This document shows positions 8,442-18,551 of a stretch of DNA of 64,000 nt, one piece after another. Both the position numbers and the translations under genes were made by a program. The notes below the pieces were generated by a model. The model was not told where the DNA came from and did not search any database. It saw only the letters and a program-made list of their open reading frames with translations. The stretch is from Nocardioides sp. Root682 (GTDB taxonomy: Bacteria > Actinomycetota > Actinomycetes > Propionibacteriales > Nocardioidaceae), in assembly GCF_001427795.1 (NCBI RefSeq), contig NZ_LMHJ01000002.1, positions 310,001 through 374,000 on the forward strand, read 5' to 3'. Positions within the stretch are counted from its first letter, which is position 1; each line of letters opens with the position of its first letter.

Positions 8442-10847
8442 ATGAGTGTTCTCGACCAGGTCATCAACAGGGTCCAGGCGACGATCCCGATGGAGCGGCA
8501 GGTCCAGGGACTGCACCTGTTCCAGAAGGCCAAGAAGCTGGTGCTCGGAGACCGGCAACCGGTCTTCGTCGAGGAGAAGATCCCCGACGTCGACGAGCTC
8601 GAGCTGACCGAGATCGACGTCAGCAACCCGTTCCTGTACCGCCAGGGACAGTGGCTGTCCTACTTCAAGCGGCTGCGGGACGAGGCGCCCGTGCACTACC
8701 TGGCGGACAGCGCCTTCGGGCCGTACTGGTCGATCACCCGGTACGACGACATCGTGACCGTGGACAAGGACTTCGAGACGTACTCGGCGGAGCCGCAGAT
8801 CGTCATCGGTGTCCCGCCCGAGGGGCTGGACATCGAGATGTTCATCGCCATGGACCCGCCGCGCCACGACCAGCAGCGCGCCGCCGTCCAGGGCGTCGTG
8901 GCCCCGCAGAACCTCGAGGAGATGGAGGGGCTGATCCGTTCCCGCGTGCAGGAGGTCCTCGACGGCCTGCCGGTCAACGAGCCGTTCGACTGGGTGGACG
9001 AGGTCAGCATCGAGCTGACCTCGCGCATGCTGGCCACCCTGCTCGACTTCCCGTACGACGAGCGGCGCAAGCTCGTGCACTGGACCGAGCTGGCGGGCGC
9101 CAGCGCCGGGGCCACCGGTGGAGCGGTGGACATGGACGAGCTGTACGCGGGCATCGCCGACATGGCGAAGAGCTTCAGCGCCCTCTGGCACGACAAGGCC
9201 GCTCGCCTCGCCGCTGGCGAGAAGCCGGGCTACGACCTGATCACCCTCATGCAGATGTCCGAGGACACCAAGGACCTGATCAACCGCCCCATGGAGTTCC
9301 TCGGCAACCTGATCCTGCTGGTCGTCGGCGGCAACGACACCACCCGCAACTCGATGTCCGGCGGCGTGTACGCGCTCAACCAGTTCCCGGACGAGTTCGA
9401 GCGGCTCAAGGCGAACCCCGACCTCATCCCGAAGCTCGTGCAGGAGATGATCCGGTGGCAGACGCCGCTGGCCTACATGCGCCGGATCGCGACGAAGGAC
9501 ACCGTCCTGGGCGGCCAGTTCATCCGCAAGGGCGACAAGGTCGTCATGTGGTACGCCTCGGGCAACCGTGACGAGCGCACGTTCGAGAATCCCGACGACT
9601 TCGTCATCGACCGCCACAACGGACGCCACCATCTCTCGTTCGGGATCGGTGTCCACCGCTGCATGGGGAGTCGCGTGGCGGAGATGCAGCTGCGGATCCT
9701 GTGGGAGGAGCTGCTGGTGCGGTTCGCGGACATCGAGGTCGTCGAGGAACCGGAGTACCTGCAGTCGAACTTCGTCCGGGGCTACACGAAGATGATGGTG
9801 ACCCTCACGCCGGTCGGTCAGGAGGCGCGGCCCCGGACCCGCAAGGCCGCGGCGCCCCAGCCCGCACGCATCGGCTCTCGTCAGGGCTGGGTCACGGGCA
9901 CCTCGGAGAGCGAGGTCGACCTGCAGGTCCAGGCACGACGTGAGGTGGCCGAGGGTGTCGTCGAGCTCACCCTGGCCGATCCCGCGGGTGCGCCCCTTCC
10001 ACCGTGGACCGCCGGCGCCCACATCGACCTCGTCCTCGGCCCGTCGCTCACCCGGCAGTACTCCCTGTGCGGCAGCTCCGCCGACGAGTCGTCGTGGAAG
10101 GTCGGCGTGCTTCGCGACCCGGACAGCCGGGGCGGGTCGGCGCACGTCCACGAGAAGCTGGCCGAGGGTGCGACCGTCCGCGTGCGCGGCCCGCGCAACC
10201 ACTTCCCGCTCGTCGCCTCGCCGCGCTACCTGTTCATCGCCGGCGGCATCGGTATCACCCCGATCCTTGCGATGATCGAGGCCGCCCAGGCGCGCGGTGC
10301 CGAGTGGAGCCTGCTGTACGCCGGCCGCTCCCGCGCGTCGATGGCGTTCCTCGACCGGTTCGAGGGCGACCCACGCGTGACCCTCGCGCCGCGCGACGAG
10401 GGCGACCGGTTCGACCTCAGCTCGCTCCTTGGCCAGCCGCAGGCGGACACGCTGGTCTACTGCTGTGGTCCGGGCGGCTTCCTCGACGCGGTCGAGGAAG
10501 CGTGTGCGGGTTGGCCGGACGGCAGCGTCCAGATCGAGAGGTTCGCCGCCAAGGAAGTCGTGGCGTCGGAGGACGCGCTCGACTCGTTCGAGGTGGTCTG
10601 CTCGCGCTCGGGAGTGACCGTGACGGTGCCCGAGGGCACGTCGATCTTCGACGCGGTCGAGAGCGCGGGTGTCGACGTGCTCGGGTCCTGCATGGAGGGC
10701 ATCTGCGGCACCTGCGAGGCCGACGTGGTGGAGGGCACGCCCGACCACCGTGACTCGATCCTGTCCAAGGCGGAGCGCGAGCGTGGCGACACGATCATGC
10801 TCTGCGTCTCCCGCTCGCTCTCGAAGAAGTTGGTGCTGGACGTATGA
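8442..10847 (+). CDS. CYP153-like P450 fused to PDR-type FMN/NADH/2Fe-2S reductase
   Basis: An 801-residue self-sufficient cytochrome P450. Residues 1-480 are the heme domain: the N-terminal LTEIDVSNPFLYRQ, MFIAMDPPRHD, the I-helix VVGGNDTTRNSM, ExxR at E335-R338, and heme ligand C407 in HLSFGIGVHRCMG. These segments match CYP153 alkane/fatty-acid terminal hydroxylases. After a basic Ala/Pro linker (about 480-505) comes a phthalate-dioxygenase-reductase module: FMN motif RQYSL, the NADH-binding IAGGIGITPIL, and a 2Fe-2S domain with C750, C755, C758 and C788. The known natural P450-PDR fusions are CYP116B; a CYP153-like head is unusual. The start is ATG 8442; a TTG at 8430 adds four residues. 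The stop overlaps the Rieske gene (ATGA). Confidence 0.9.
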   Translation: MSVLDQVINRVQATIPMERQVQGLHLFQKAKKLVLGDRQPVFVEEKIPDVDELELTEIDVSNPFLYRQGQWLSYFKRLRDEAPVHYLADSAFGPYWSITRYDDIVTVDKDFETYSAEPQIVIGVPPEGLDIEMFIAMDPPRHDQQRAAVQGVVAPQNLEEMEGLIRSRVQEVLDGLPVNEPFDWVDEVSIELTSRMLATLLDFPYDERRKLVHWTELAGASAGATGGAVDMDELYAGIADMAKSFSALWHDKAARLAAGEKPGYDLITLMQMSEDTKDLINRPMEFLGNLILLVVGGNDTTRNSMSGGVYALNQFPDEFERLKANPDLIPKLVQEMIRWQTPLAYMRRIATKDTVLGGQFIRKGDKVVMWYASGNRDERTFENPDDFVIDRHNGRHHLSFGIGVHRCMGSRVAEMQLRILWEELLVRFADIEVVEEPEYLQSNFVRGYTKMMVTLTPVGQEARPRTRKAAAPQPARIGSRQGWVTGTSESEVDLQVQARREVAEGVVELTLADPAGAPLPPWTAGAHIDLVLGPSLTRQYSLCGSSADESSWKVGVLRDPDSRGGSAHVHEKLAEGATVRVRGPRNHFPLVASPRYLFIAGGIGITPILAMIEAAQARGAEWSLLYAGRSRASMAFLDRFEGDPRVTLAPRDEGDRFDLSSLLGQPQADTLVYCCGPGGFLDAVEEACAGWPDGSVQIERFAAKEVVASEDALDSFEVVCSRSGVTVTVPEGTSIFDAVESAGVDVLGSCMEGICGTCEADVVEGTPDHRDSILSKAERERGDTIMLCVSRSLSKKLVLDV

Positions 10848-11863
10848 ACTACCCCCAGGACTGCTGGTACGTCGCTGCCACCAGTGACGAGATGGACGAG
10901 GTCGGCGACGGCTTCACGGCTCGACGCATCCTCGACACCCCTGTCGTGCTCTTCCGCCTCGCCGACGGCTCGATCGCCGCGCTCGAGGACCGCTGCGCGC
11001 ACCGGCCCTACCCGCTGTCGGCCGGCCACCGCGAGGGCGACCTCGTCGTGTGCGGCTACCACGGCTGCACGTACGACGCGACCGGCCGCCTCATCAGGGT
11101 GCCCTCCCAGGACACCCCGCCCTCGGGCGCGCAGGTGCGCGCCTTCCCGGTCGTCGAGCGCGGGCCCTTCGTCTGGGTCTGGACCGGCACGCCCGGTGGC
11201 GAACGACTGCGGCCGCCCCCGTCGACGCCCTGGCTCCAGGGTGATGGCTGGAGCAGCGTGGGGGAGCGGCGCCATGTGGCCGCCAACCTGCTGCTGCTCC
11301 ATGAGCACTACCTCGACCTGACCAACGTGTTCGAGATGCACCCGGAGCTGGTGCCGCCGGGCATCGAGGCGCTGCCACCGCTGGAGGAGGTGGAGGTCTC
11401 CGAGGTGTCCGTGTCGTACACGCGTGAGCTGCCCAAGGCACCGCTGGCCCCGTGGGAAGCTGCGGTCTCGGGCCTGGACAGCGCCGAGTCGTTCGGTCGC
11501 AAGGAGACGGGCGCGTTCGTGACCCCCGGCCTCCACAAGCAGAGCTACACCATCACGGGCGCTGACGGTCCCGAGCTCGAGCTCGTGCGGACCCACGGCT
11601 TCACGCCCGAGTCATCAGGGGCGACCTACGTCTTCCTGCAGATCTCGTGGCGCGGCGCAGCGGTCTCGCCCGATGCGGGCGCGCAGCTGGCCGCCGTGTT
11701 CCACGAGATGGCCAACCGTGACATCGCCGTGCTCGAGACCATGCAGCGCTGCCTCGACGAGGACACGACGCCCCGGCGTTACTTCAACGTCAAGGCCGAT
11801 CGGGCCGCCGTACGCGCGCGCCGGATCCTGACCTCGATGGTCGAGGACGAGCGGGGGCTCTAG
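10844..11863 (+). CDS. VanA-like Rieske oxygenase subunit with Asn at first iron ligand
   Basis: A 339-residue Rieske non-heme iron oxygenase alpha subunit. The Rieske cluster ligands C51/H53 and C70/H73 are intact. In the catalytic domain the usual D-L-[ST]-H-x4-H reads D158-L-T-N161-V-F-E-M-H166: the second histidine and the later carboxylate (D293 in NRDIAVLE) remain, but the first iron histidine is Asn (codon AAC). A nearby HEH just before the motif might substitute. Members demethylate or hydroxylate aromatics or terpenoid/steroid-like substrates using a PDR-type reductase. Here the only such reductase is the C-terminal half of the P450 with which this gene is translationally coupled, so shared electron supply is inferred. 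Substrate and activity are uncertain. Confidence 0.82.
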   Translation: MNYPQDCWYVAATSDEMDEVGDGFTARRILDTPVVLFRLADGSIAALEDRCAHRPYPLSAGHREGDLVVCGYHGCTYDATGRLIRVPSQDTPPSGAQVRAFPVVERGPFVWVWTGTPGGERLRPPPSTPWLQGDGWSSVGERRHVAANLLLLHEHYLDLTNVFEMHPELVPPGIEALPPLEEVEVSEVSVSYTRELPKAPLAPWEAAVSGLDSAESFGRKETGAFVTPGLHKQSYTITGADGPELELVRTHGFTPESSGATYVFLQISWRGAAVSPDAGAQLAAVFHEMANRDIAVLETMQRCLDEDTTPRRYFNVKADRAAVRARRILTSMVEDERGL

Positions 11864-11902
11864 CCAGACGCCTGGTCGAGCCGCGAGCGCAACGCCAAAA
11901 GC

Positions 11903-11932
11903 ACGAAGGCCCCGGCGAGCCGGGGCCTTCGT
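11903..11932. terminator. 14-bp hairpin between Rieske gene and glnA
   Basis: A perfect stem (ACGAAGGCCCCGGC, loop GA, then its complement) separates the convergent Rieske and glutamine synthetase genes. It should stop transcription from both sides. Confidence 0.85.
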
Positions 11933-11945
11933 ACTGAGTCAGGAC

Positions 11946-13364
11946 TCAGATGTCGTAATACAGCTCGAATTCGTGCGGGTGCGGCCGCAGCTGCACGGGT
12001 GCGATCTCGTGGACCCGCTTGTAGTCGATCCACGTCTCGATCAGGTCGGGCGTGAACACGTCGCCGACCGTCAGGTAGTCGTGGTCGGCCTCGAGCTCGT
12101 CGAGCACGGCACCGAGCGACGTGGGGACCTGGGCGATCTCGGCCATCTCGTCCGGCGGGAGCTCGTAGATGTCCTTGTCGATCGGCGCAGCGGGCTCGAT
12201 CTTGTTCTGGATGCCGTCGAGGCCGGCGAGCATCAGGGCCGAGAACGCGAGGTACGGGTTCGCCGACGGGTCGGGGAACCGGGTCTCGATGCGCTTGGCC
12301 TTCGGGTTGGTGCCCGTGATCGGGATCCGGACCGACGCCGAACGGTTGCGCGAGGAGTAGACCAGCGAGATCGGGGCCTCGTAGCCGGGCACCAGGCGGT
12401 GGTAGGAGTTCACCGTGGGGTTGGTGAACGCCAGCAGCGACGGGGCGTGCTTGAGGATGCCGCCGATGTACCAGCGCGCCATGTCGGACAGGCCGCCGTA
12501 CCCGGTCTCGTCGTAGAACAGCGGGACGCCGTCCTTCCACAAGGACTGGTGGACGTGCATGCCCGAGCCGTTGTCACCGAAGATCGGCTTCGGCATGAAG
12601 GTGACCGACTTGTTGTTCTCCCAGGCCGTGTTCTTGATGATGTACTTGAACTTCATCACGTCGTCGGCGGCCTTGAGCAGCGTGTCGAAGCGGTAGTTGA
12701 TCTCCGCCTGACCAGCGGTGCCGACCTCGTGGTGCGCGCGCTCGACCTGCAGGCCGGAGGCCTCGAGGTTGATGACCATCTCGTCACGCAGGTCGGTGTA
12801 GTGGTCGTACGGTGCCACGGGGAAGTAGCCGCCCTTGAGGCGGGTCTTGTACCCGAGGTTGTCGCCCTCCTTGCCCGAGTTCCACCAGCCCTCGACGGAG
12901 TCGATGTGGTAGTAGCTCTCGTTGACGCCGGTCGAGTAACGAACGTTGTCGAAGATGTAGAACTCGGCCTCGGGGGCGAAGAACGCGGTGTCGGCGATGC
13001 CGGTGCTCGCGAGGTAGGCGAGCGCCTTCTTCGCGATGTTGCGCGGGTCGCGGGAGTACGGCTCGCCCGTGATCGGGTCGTGGATGAAGAAGTTGACGAC
13101 CAGCGTCTTCGACTTCCGGAACGGGTCGATGTAGGCGGTCGTCGGGTCCGGGAACAGCGCCATGTCGGACTCGTTGATGGCCTGGAAGCCACGGATCGAG
13201 GAGCCGTCGAAGCCGAGGCCGTCGTCGAAGACCGACTGGTCGAACGACGAGACCGGCACGGTGAAGTGCTGCATGATTCCGGGCAGGTCACAGAATCGGA
13301 CGTCGACCTGCTCGACGGATTCATCCTTGATGAACTTGAGCAGGTCTTCGCTGTTGTTGAACAT
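11946..13364 (-). CDS. glnA: Type I glutamine synthetase
   Basis: The main ammonia-assimilation enzyme, making glutamine from glutamate, ammonia and ATP in the cytosol. The 472 residues match GSI-beta: beta-grasp domain, [46 protein letters not shown] (shortened motif quotes) and [10 protein letters not shown]400 in DKDIYELPP is the expected adenylylation site, so GlnE control is likely. The start is ATG 13364 with GAGGAGG five bases upstream; a 12-codon upstream extension has no such support. A TAGGTT -10 element (13432-13427) and a GlnR-like box (13482-13467) lie upstream. Its order beside RDD, DUF4191 and lipA matches mycobacterial glnA1, apart from the inserted type III enzyme. Confidence 0.97.
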   Translation of the reverse strand: MFNNSEDLLKFIKDESVEQVDVRFCDLPGIMQHFTVPVSSFDQSVFDDGLGFDGSSIRGFQAINESDMALFPDPTTAYIDPFRKSKTLVVNFFIHDPITGEPYSRDPRNIAKKALAYLASTGIADTAFFAPEAEFYIFDNVRYSTGVNESYYHIDSVEGWWNSGKEGDNLGYKTRLKGGYFPVAPYDHYTDLRDEMVINLEASGLQVERAHHEVGTAGQAEINYRFDTLLKAADDVMKFKYIIKNTAWENNKSVTFMPKPIFGDNGSGMHVHQSLWKDGVPLFYDETGYGGLSDMARWYIGGILKHAPSLLAFTNPTVNSYHRLVPGYEAPISLVYSSRNRSASVRIPITGTNPKAKRIETRFPDPSANPYLAFSALMLAGLDGIQNKIEPAAPIDKDIYELPPDEMAEIAQVPTSLGAVLDELEADHDYLTVGDVFTPDLIETWIDYKRVHEIAPVQLRPHPHEFELYYDI

Positions 13365-13426
13365 TCGTTCCTCCTCGGCTGTGGCGGAGCCTCCAGCCAT
13401 CGGTCAGTCAGTTCGATCTCCCCGGC

Positions 13427-13482
13427 AACCTACCGAATGCCTCCTTGCGCACGCATCACCCCCAACGTTTCGTCCCAGTAAA
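13427..13482 (-). promoter_or_regulatory. glnA promoter with GlnR-like box
   Basis: On the minus strand TTTAC-n6-GAAAC (13482-13467) matches the GlnR consensus GTnAC-n6-GnAAC at all fixed positions but the first. A TAGGTT -10 hexamer follows at 13432-13427. The box centre is about 54 bases upstream of the predicted start site, a usual activator position. Confidence 0.5.
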
Positions 13483-13498
13483 CAAAACCGGAGACGCG

Positions 13499-13534
13499 AA
13501 CTGCCCCCGTCCCACGAAGGGGACAGGGGCAGTT
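13499..13534 (-). terminator. Terminator of the type III glutamine synthetase gene
   Basis: The arms AACTGCCCC and GTCCC pair with GGGAC and GGGGCAGTT around loop ACGAAG, with one internal mismatch. It begins 16 bases past the stop and is followed on the minus strand by a T-rich stretch (TTTTGTTT), so it resembles an intrinsic terminator. Confidence 0.8.
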
Positions 13535-13549
13535 CGGTTGACGCTGGGA

Positions 13550-15730
<2,181 letters not shown>

Positions 15731-15784
15731 GACACAGTCCCTTTCGCATTGGCGACGCAATGCCGCCCGATCATCGAAGTCCTG

Positions 15785-15837
15785 ACTGTAGGCAACGCGC
15801 GTTACACGAGAACGCCCTTGTGTTACGGGGGTGTTAC
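15785..15837 (-). promoter_or_regulatory. GSIII promoter with consensus GlnR box
   Basis: On the minus strand GTAAC-n6-GTAAC (15837-15822) fits GTnAC-n6-GnAAC exactly. A TACAGT -10 hexamer lies at 15790-15785, so the box centre is about 51 bases upstream of the predicted start site. The same box overlaps the -35 region of the divergent RDD gene. Confidence 0.6.
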
Positions 15838-15870
15838 AGGATCCGCGACCTGCCCCGCTAGCGTTGGGCC

Positions 15871-16266
15871 ATGTTCGAGACCGCCTCGTGGGGCCGCCGC
15901 ATCCTCGCCCTTCTCGTCGACTGGATGCTGTGCACGCTGGTCGTGATCGCGATCTTCGGTCTCGACGAGTACACCGAGCCGGGCTCGACCGCCTCCGCCC
16001 TCGTCCTGGTCGTGTACGTCGTCGAGTCCGCCCTGCTGACCTGGCTGGCCGGCGGCTCCATCGGCAAGCTGCTGACCGGCCTGTGCGTGGTCCCCGCCGA
16101 CGGGCGCCTGCGCAAGCTCAACCCGGTCAAGGCCTTCGGGCGCCAGGTGCTGGTGGCCCTGGTGATCCCGCCGCTCGTCTTCCGCTCCGACGGTCGCGGC
16201 CTGCACGACATGTTCGCCGGTACGTCGACGATCACCTTCGCGACGCTGCGCACCCTGGCCAAGTAG
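15871..16266 (+). CDS. RDD family membrane protein
   Basis: A 131-residue integral membrane protein with two or three hydrophobic helices (residues 8-30, 42-64 and about 88-102). The RDD family is named for an Arg-Asp-Asp pattern; here the N-terminal [13 protein letters not shown] and the turn [11 protein letters not shown] are seen. Function of this short actinobacterial form is unknown; some RDD proteins act in ion exchange. TAGCGT lies six bases upstream of ATG 15871, suggesting a leaderless mRNA. In mycobacteria the homologue sits between DUF4191/lipA and glnA1, as here, though the gene is now separated from DUF4191 by two inserted genes and diverges from the type III synthetase. Confidence 0.8.
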   Translation: MFETASWGRRILALLVDWMLCTLVVIAIFGLDEYTEPGSTASALVLVVYVVESALLTWLAGGSIGKLLTGLCVVPADGRLRKLNPVKAFGRQVLVALVIPPLVFRSDGRGLHDMFAGTSTITFATLRTLAK

Positions 16267-16301
16267 GTCTCAAGGTCGCCGCGTACCGAGACGCGCGACG
16301 C

Positions 16302-17069
16302 TCAGTAGCCGACGAGCTTGGGCTCGGCCTCGATGGCGCGCAGGTCCTGCCCGGTGCCCTCGATGGTGACCGTGCCCGGGATCTGCTGCCAGGGTCCGCC
16401 ACCCACGCGGTAGCGGCCGGTGAAGACGGTGTCGAGGCTGGGCTGGTAGGTGCCGGTCTGCAGGTAGTTGTGGGTGATCCGCAGGGCCGGGTACGGCGCC
16501 CCGGGCTCGGTCGTCGCGAGGGACTCACCGTCACCGAAGGTCCACTCGAACTCGGCAGGCGTGGCTTCGAGGGTCACGCGCTGGCCGAGCAGGGTGACCG
16601 TGCGGCTGATCGGCCTGGTGCTGGTCGTGTAGAAGTTCGTGTCGAAGTTGACCAGGGTCAGGCCGTCGGGTGGCTGGATCACGAGCTTCGCGGCGGGGAG
16701 CTTGAGCCGAGCAAACGCATTGCGTACCTCGCTGATCGTCAGCACCTCGGGCCCGGAGGCGGGCGGGCAGAAGCTGAAGGCCAGCAAGTTCCCGTCTACG
16801 GTGACGACCTGCTCGGCTCCGGCGCAGGCCTGACCACCCGCCGTGAACACGGGCTTCCCGTCGGAGGAGTGGTTTGCGCCACCGTTGCTGTTCTGCGCCT
16901 TGCCCTCCGCGTGCTCCACGATGTCGACCAACAAGCTGTCTGACGAAGCCGTGCCCGTGGCTGACTGCGACGTAGTCGGCGGCGGAGGCGGATCCTCGTC
17001 GCCTGCATTCGCTGGCGACGCGATCGCCATCGCGACGATCAGCAGCAACATGAACGCACCCTTGACCAT
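16302..17069 (-). CDS. Secreted protein with PKD-like domain
   Basis: A 255-residue exported protein. Residues 1-22 are a signal peptide ending ASPANA; a Pro/Ser/Thr-rich linker follows; the C-terminal 110 residues contain FEWTFGDGES and end in a beta-rich segment, the mark of PKD-type immunoglobulin-like domains. No enzyme motif is visible and no cell-wall anchor is present. The gene starts one base after the stop of the DUF6318-like lipoprotein gene (17073-17071), so the two are co-transcribed and perhaps translationally coupled. Such pairs are common in Nocardioides-type genomes; a role as an envelope-associated or secreted binding protein is inference. Confidence 0.7.
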   Translation of the reverse strand: MVKGAFMLLLIVAMAIASPANAGDEDPPPPPTTSQSATGTASSDSLLVDIVEHAEGKAQNSNGGANHSSDGKPVFTAGGQACAGAEQVVTVDGNLLAFSFCPPASGPEVLTISEVRNAFARLKLPAAKLVIQPPDGLTLVNFDTNFYTTSTRPISRTVTLLGQRVTLEATPAEFEWTFGDGESLATTEPGAPYPALRITHNYLQTGTYQPSLDTVFTGRYRVGGGPWQQIPGTVTIEGTGQDLRAIEAEPKLVGY

Positions 17070-17070
17070 G

Positions 17071-17652
17071 TCAGCCCACCTGCAGGACGTCGAGTCGCCA
17101 ACGGCCGTCTGTCCACATGATCAGTGCCGTAAAGGTGTTGGTGCCCGCCTCTCGCTTCTCCGTGCCACCGTCGCCGTCTGTCAGGACTTGTTCGTCATGG
17201 AAGACGTCCAACTTGAGTTGGAAGCCGTAGGCGGACTTCGAGGTCGTCGTGACCTCTGTTGCCTTGATCGTGGTCAGGGAGTTGACGCCTCCCTCGATAC
17301 GTCCGCCGACCTGATACTGATTCCTAAGGCGCTCAACCAGGTCCGTGCACGCGGCGCATGTCGATGCAGAGACGGCCCTGAGGGCGTCAACCATGCCGGT
17401 GGCTTGGGCGAAGTTGATGAGATCGAAGTAGTGCGCGATGAACGCCCGGGCACCCGCCTCGGTCGCCTTGGTGGCGGCTGGCGGGAGCGCGGGTTCGGTC
17501 GGTGTCTCGACCGGCGGGGTCGTACTCGGCACCGACGACGACTCAGACGGCTTGGCTGTCGGCGACGGGTCGGTGGGGTCACTACCCCCGTCGCAGCTGG
17601 ACAGGGCGAGCACGGCCACGAGGGCGGTGGCGGCAGCGCGGAGTGGGCGCAA
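17071..17652 (-). CDS. DUF6318-like lipoprotein
   Basis: A 193-residue lipoprotein. The start is set at TTG 17652-17650 because GGGAGGA lies five bases upstream and this places a signal peptide (LRAAATALVAVLALSSC) directly at the N-terminus; a longer frame to 17754 would hide it. The lipobox LSSC predicts acylated C22. A low-complexity Pro/Ser/Thr region follows, then a globular domain with ARAFIAHYFDLINFAQATG and a C-x2-C (STCAACTDL), the pattern of the actinobacterial DUF6318 family. Function is unknown. It leads a two-gene unit with the PKD-like secreted protein. Confidence 0.7.
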   Translation of the reverse strand: MRPLRAAATALVAVLALSSCDGGSDPTDPSPTAKPSESSSVPSTTPPVETPTEPALPPAATKATEAGARAFIAHYFDLINFAQATGMVDALRAVSASTCAACTDLVERLRNQYQVGGRIEGGVNSLTTIKATEVTTTSKSAYGFQLKLDVFHDEQVLTDGDGGTEKREAGTNTFTALIMWTDGRWRLDVLQVG

Positions 17653-17755
17653 GGGGTCCTCCCGAGAGTGCTGCGCCCGGACCAGGGCGCGGAGCGACCG
17701 TATCCCGAGCCGGGGGAGGGTCGCCACCCGCGGGCGGGTACCTGTGGAAAGCACT

Positions 17756-17805
17756 GAGTCGTGTGGCTGAGGGTGACCCAGGGGTCACTCTCAGCCACAC
17801 GACTC
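17756..17805. terminator. 23-bp hairpin after the lipA-DUF4191 unit
   Basis: Two 23-base arms (starting GAGTCGTGTGGCTGAG) pair fully with one G-T wobble around a 4-base loop. It lies 14 bases past the DUF4191 stop and just upstream of the DUF6318-like gene. This is the longest stem in the window and probably ends the lipA-DUF4191 transcript. Confidence 0.8.
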
Positions 17806-17818
17806 GGTCAAGAAACGG

Positions 17819-18535
17819 TCAGCGGCCGCGGAGGTTGCCGCGCTGGCCCTTCATCGAGTTCGGGACCGGGCCGCGGGGGATCGGGACCTTGGGGCGCTGG
17901 GCGTCCAGGGCGCGCAGGCGCTGGCGGAGCTCGGTGATCTCGGCGGGCTTGACCTGGCGGCCGAGCTTCTGGACGTGGCGGACCAGCTTCTTCAGCGGGA
18001 CCTGGCCCTCGTCGTTGCCGACCATGATCTCGTGCACGGGGAAGCCACCGGCGACCCGCTCGTGCTTCTTCGCCTCGCTGATCATCAGCGCCTTGAGGCG
18101 GCCGACGTTGCCCTCACCGACCAGCACGATGCCCGGAGGGCCGACCACGCGGTGGACCATGTCCTGCTGCTTGGTGAAGCCGACGACCTCTTCGAGCACC
18201 CAGCCGCGGCGCAGCATCGACAGGGCACGGGCGGCAGCACCGACCTGGCCCTCGAGCTGGGCGAACGCCGCCTTCTGTGCGCGGCGACCGAACACGAAGG
18301 TCAGGGCCAGCAGGCCGACCAGGAACGTGGCGAGACCCGCGAGGATCCAGCTGAGGACCGAGTCGTTGTGCGGCAGGACGAACCGGAACAGCGCCAGGGC
18401 AAGGCCACCGGCGACCACGAAGGCGCCGATCATCCACCACAGGATCGGCTTGTCGACCTTGCGGGCCATCTTGTACGTCTCGACGATCTGCTTGCGGCGG
18501 CTCATCGTTGACGGGTCGAGAGGGGTGTTCGACAT
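17819..18535 (-). CDS. DUF4191 membrane protein
   Basis: A 238-residue protein of the DUF4191 family, which is restricted to actinobacteria and encoded next to lipA. Two hydrophobic helices are seen at about residues 33-52 and 64-84, followed by a cytosolic domain with RRGWVLEEVVGFTKQQDMVHR and a basic C-terminus (PKVPIPRGPVPNSMKGQ). The gene follows lipA by 16 bases on the same strand. GAGGAG lies 12 bases before the ATG. Its role is unknown; conserved linkage suggests a connection to lipoate metabolism or membrane-associated function, but nothing in the sequence proves this. Confidence 0.85.
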   Translation of the reverse strand: MSNTPLDPSTMSRRKQIVETYKMARKVDKPILWWMIGAFVVAGGLALALFRFVLPHNDSVLSWILAGLATFLVGLLALTFVFGRRAQKAAFAQLEGQVGAAARALSMLRRGWVLEEVVGFTKQQDMVHRVVGPPGIVLVGEGNVGRLKALMISEAKKHERVAGGFPVHEIMVGNDEGQVPLKKLVRHVQKLGRQVKPAEITELRQRLRALDAQRPKVPIPRGPVPNSMKGQRGNLRGR

Positions 18536-18551
18536 GGGGTGCTGCTACTCC

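Noticed and set aside
8310..10748. Open frame of 812 codons opposite the P450 fusion
   Set aside because: Composition is that of a GC-bias shadow, with no motifs; the plus-strand protein has every P450 and reductase signature.
1..11863. Recently acquired genomic island
   Set aside because: Base composition and codon bias look the same as in the core blocks, and no integrase, tRNA or direct-repeat boundary is visible.
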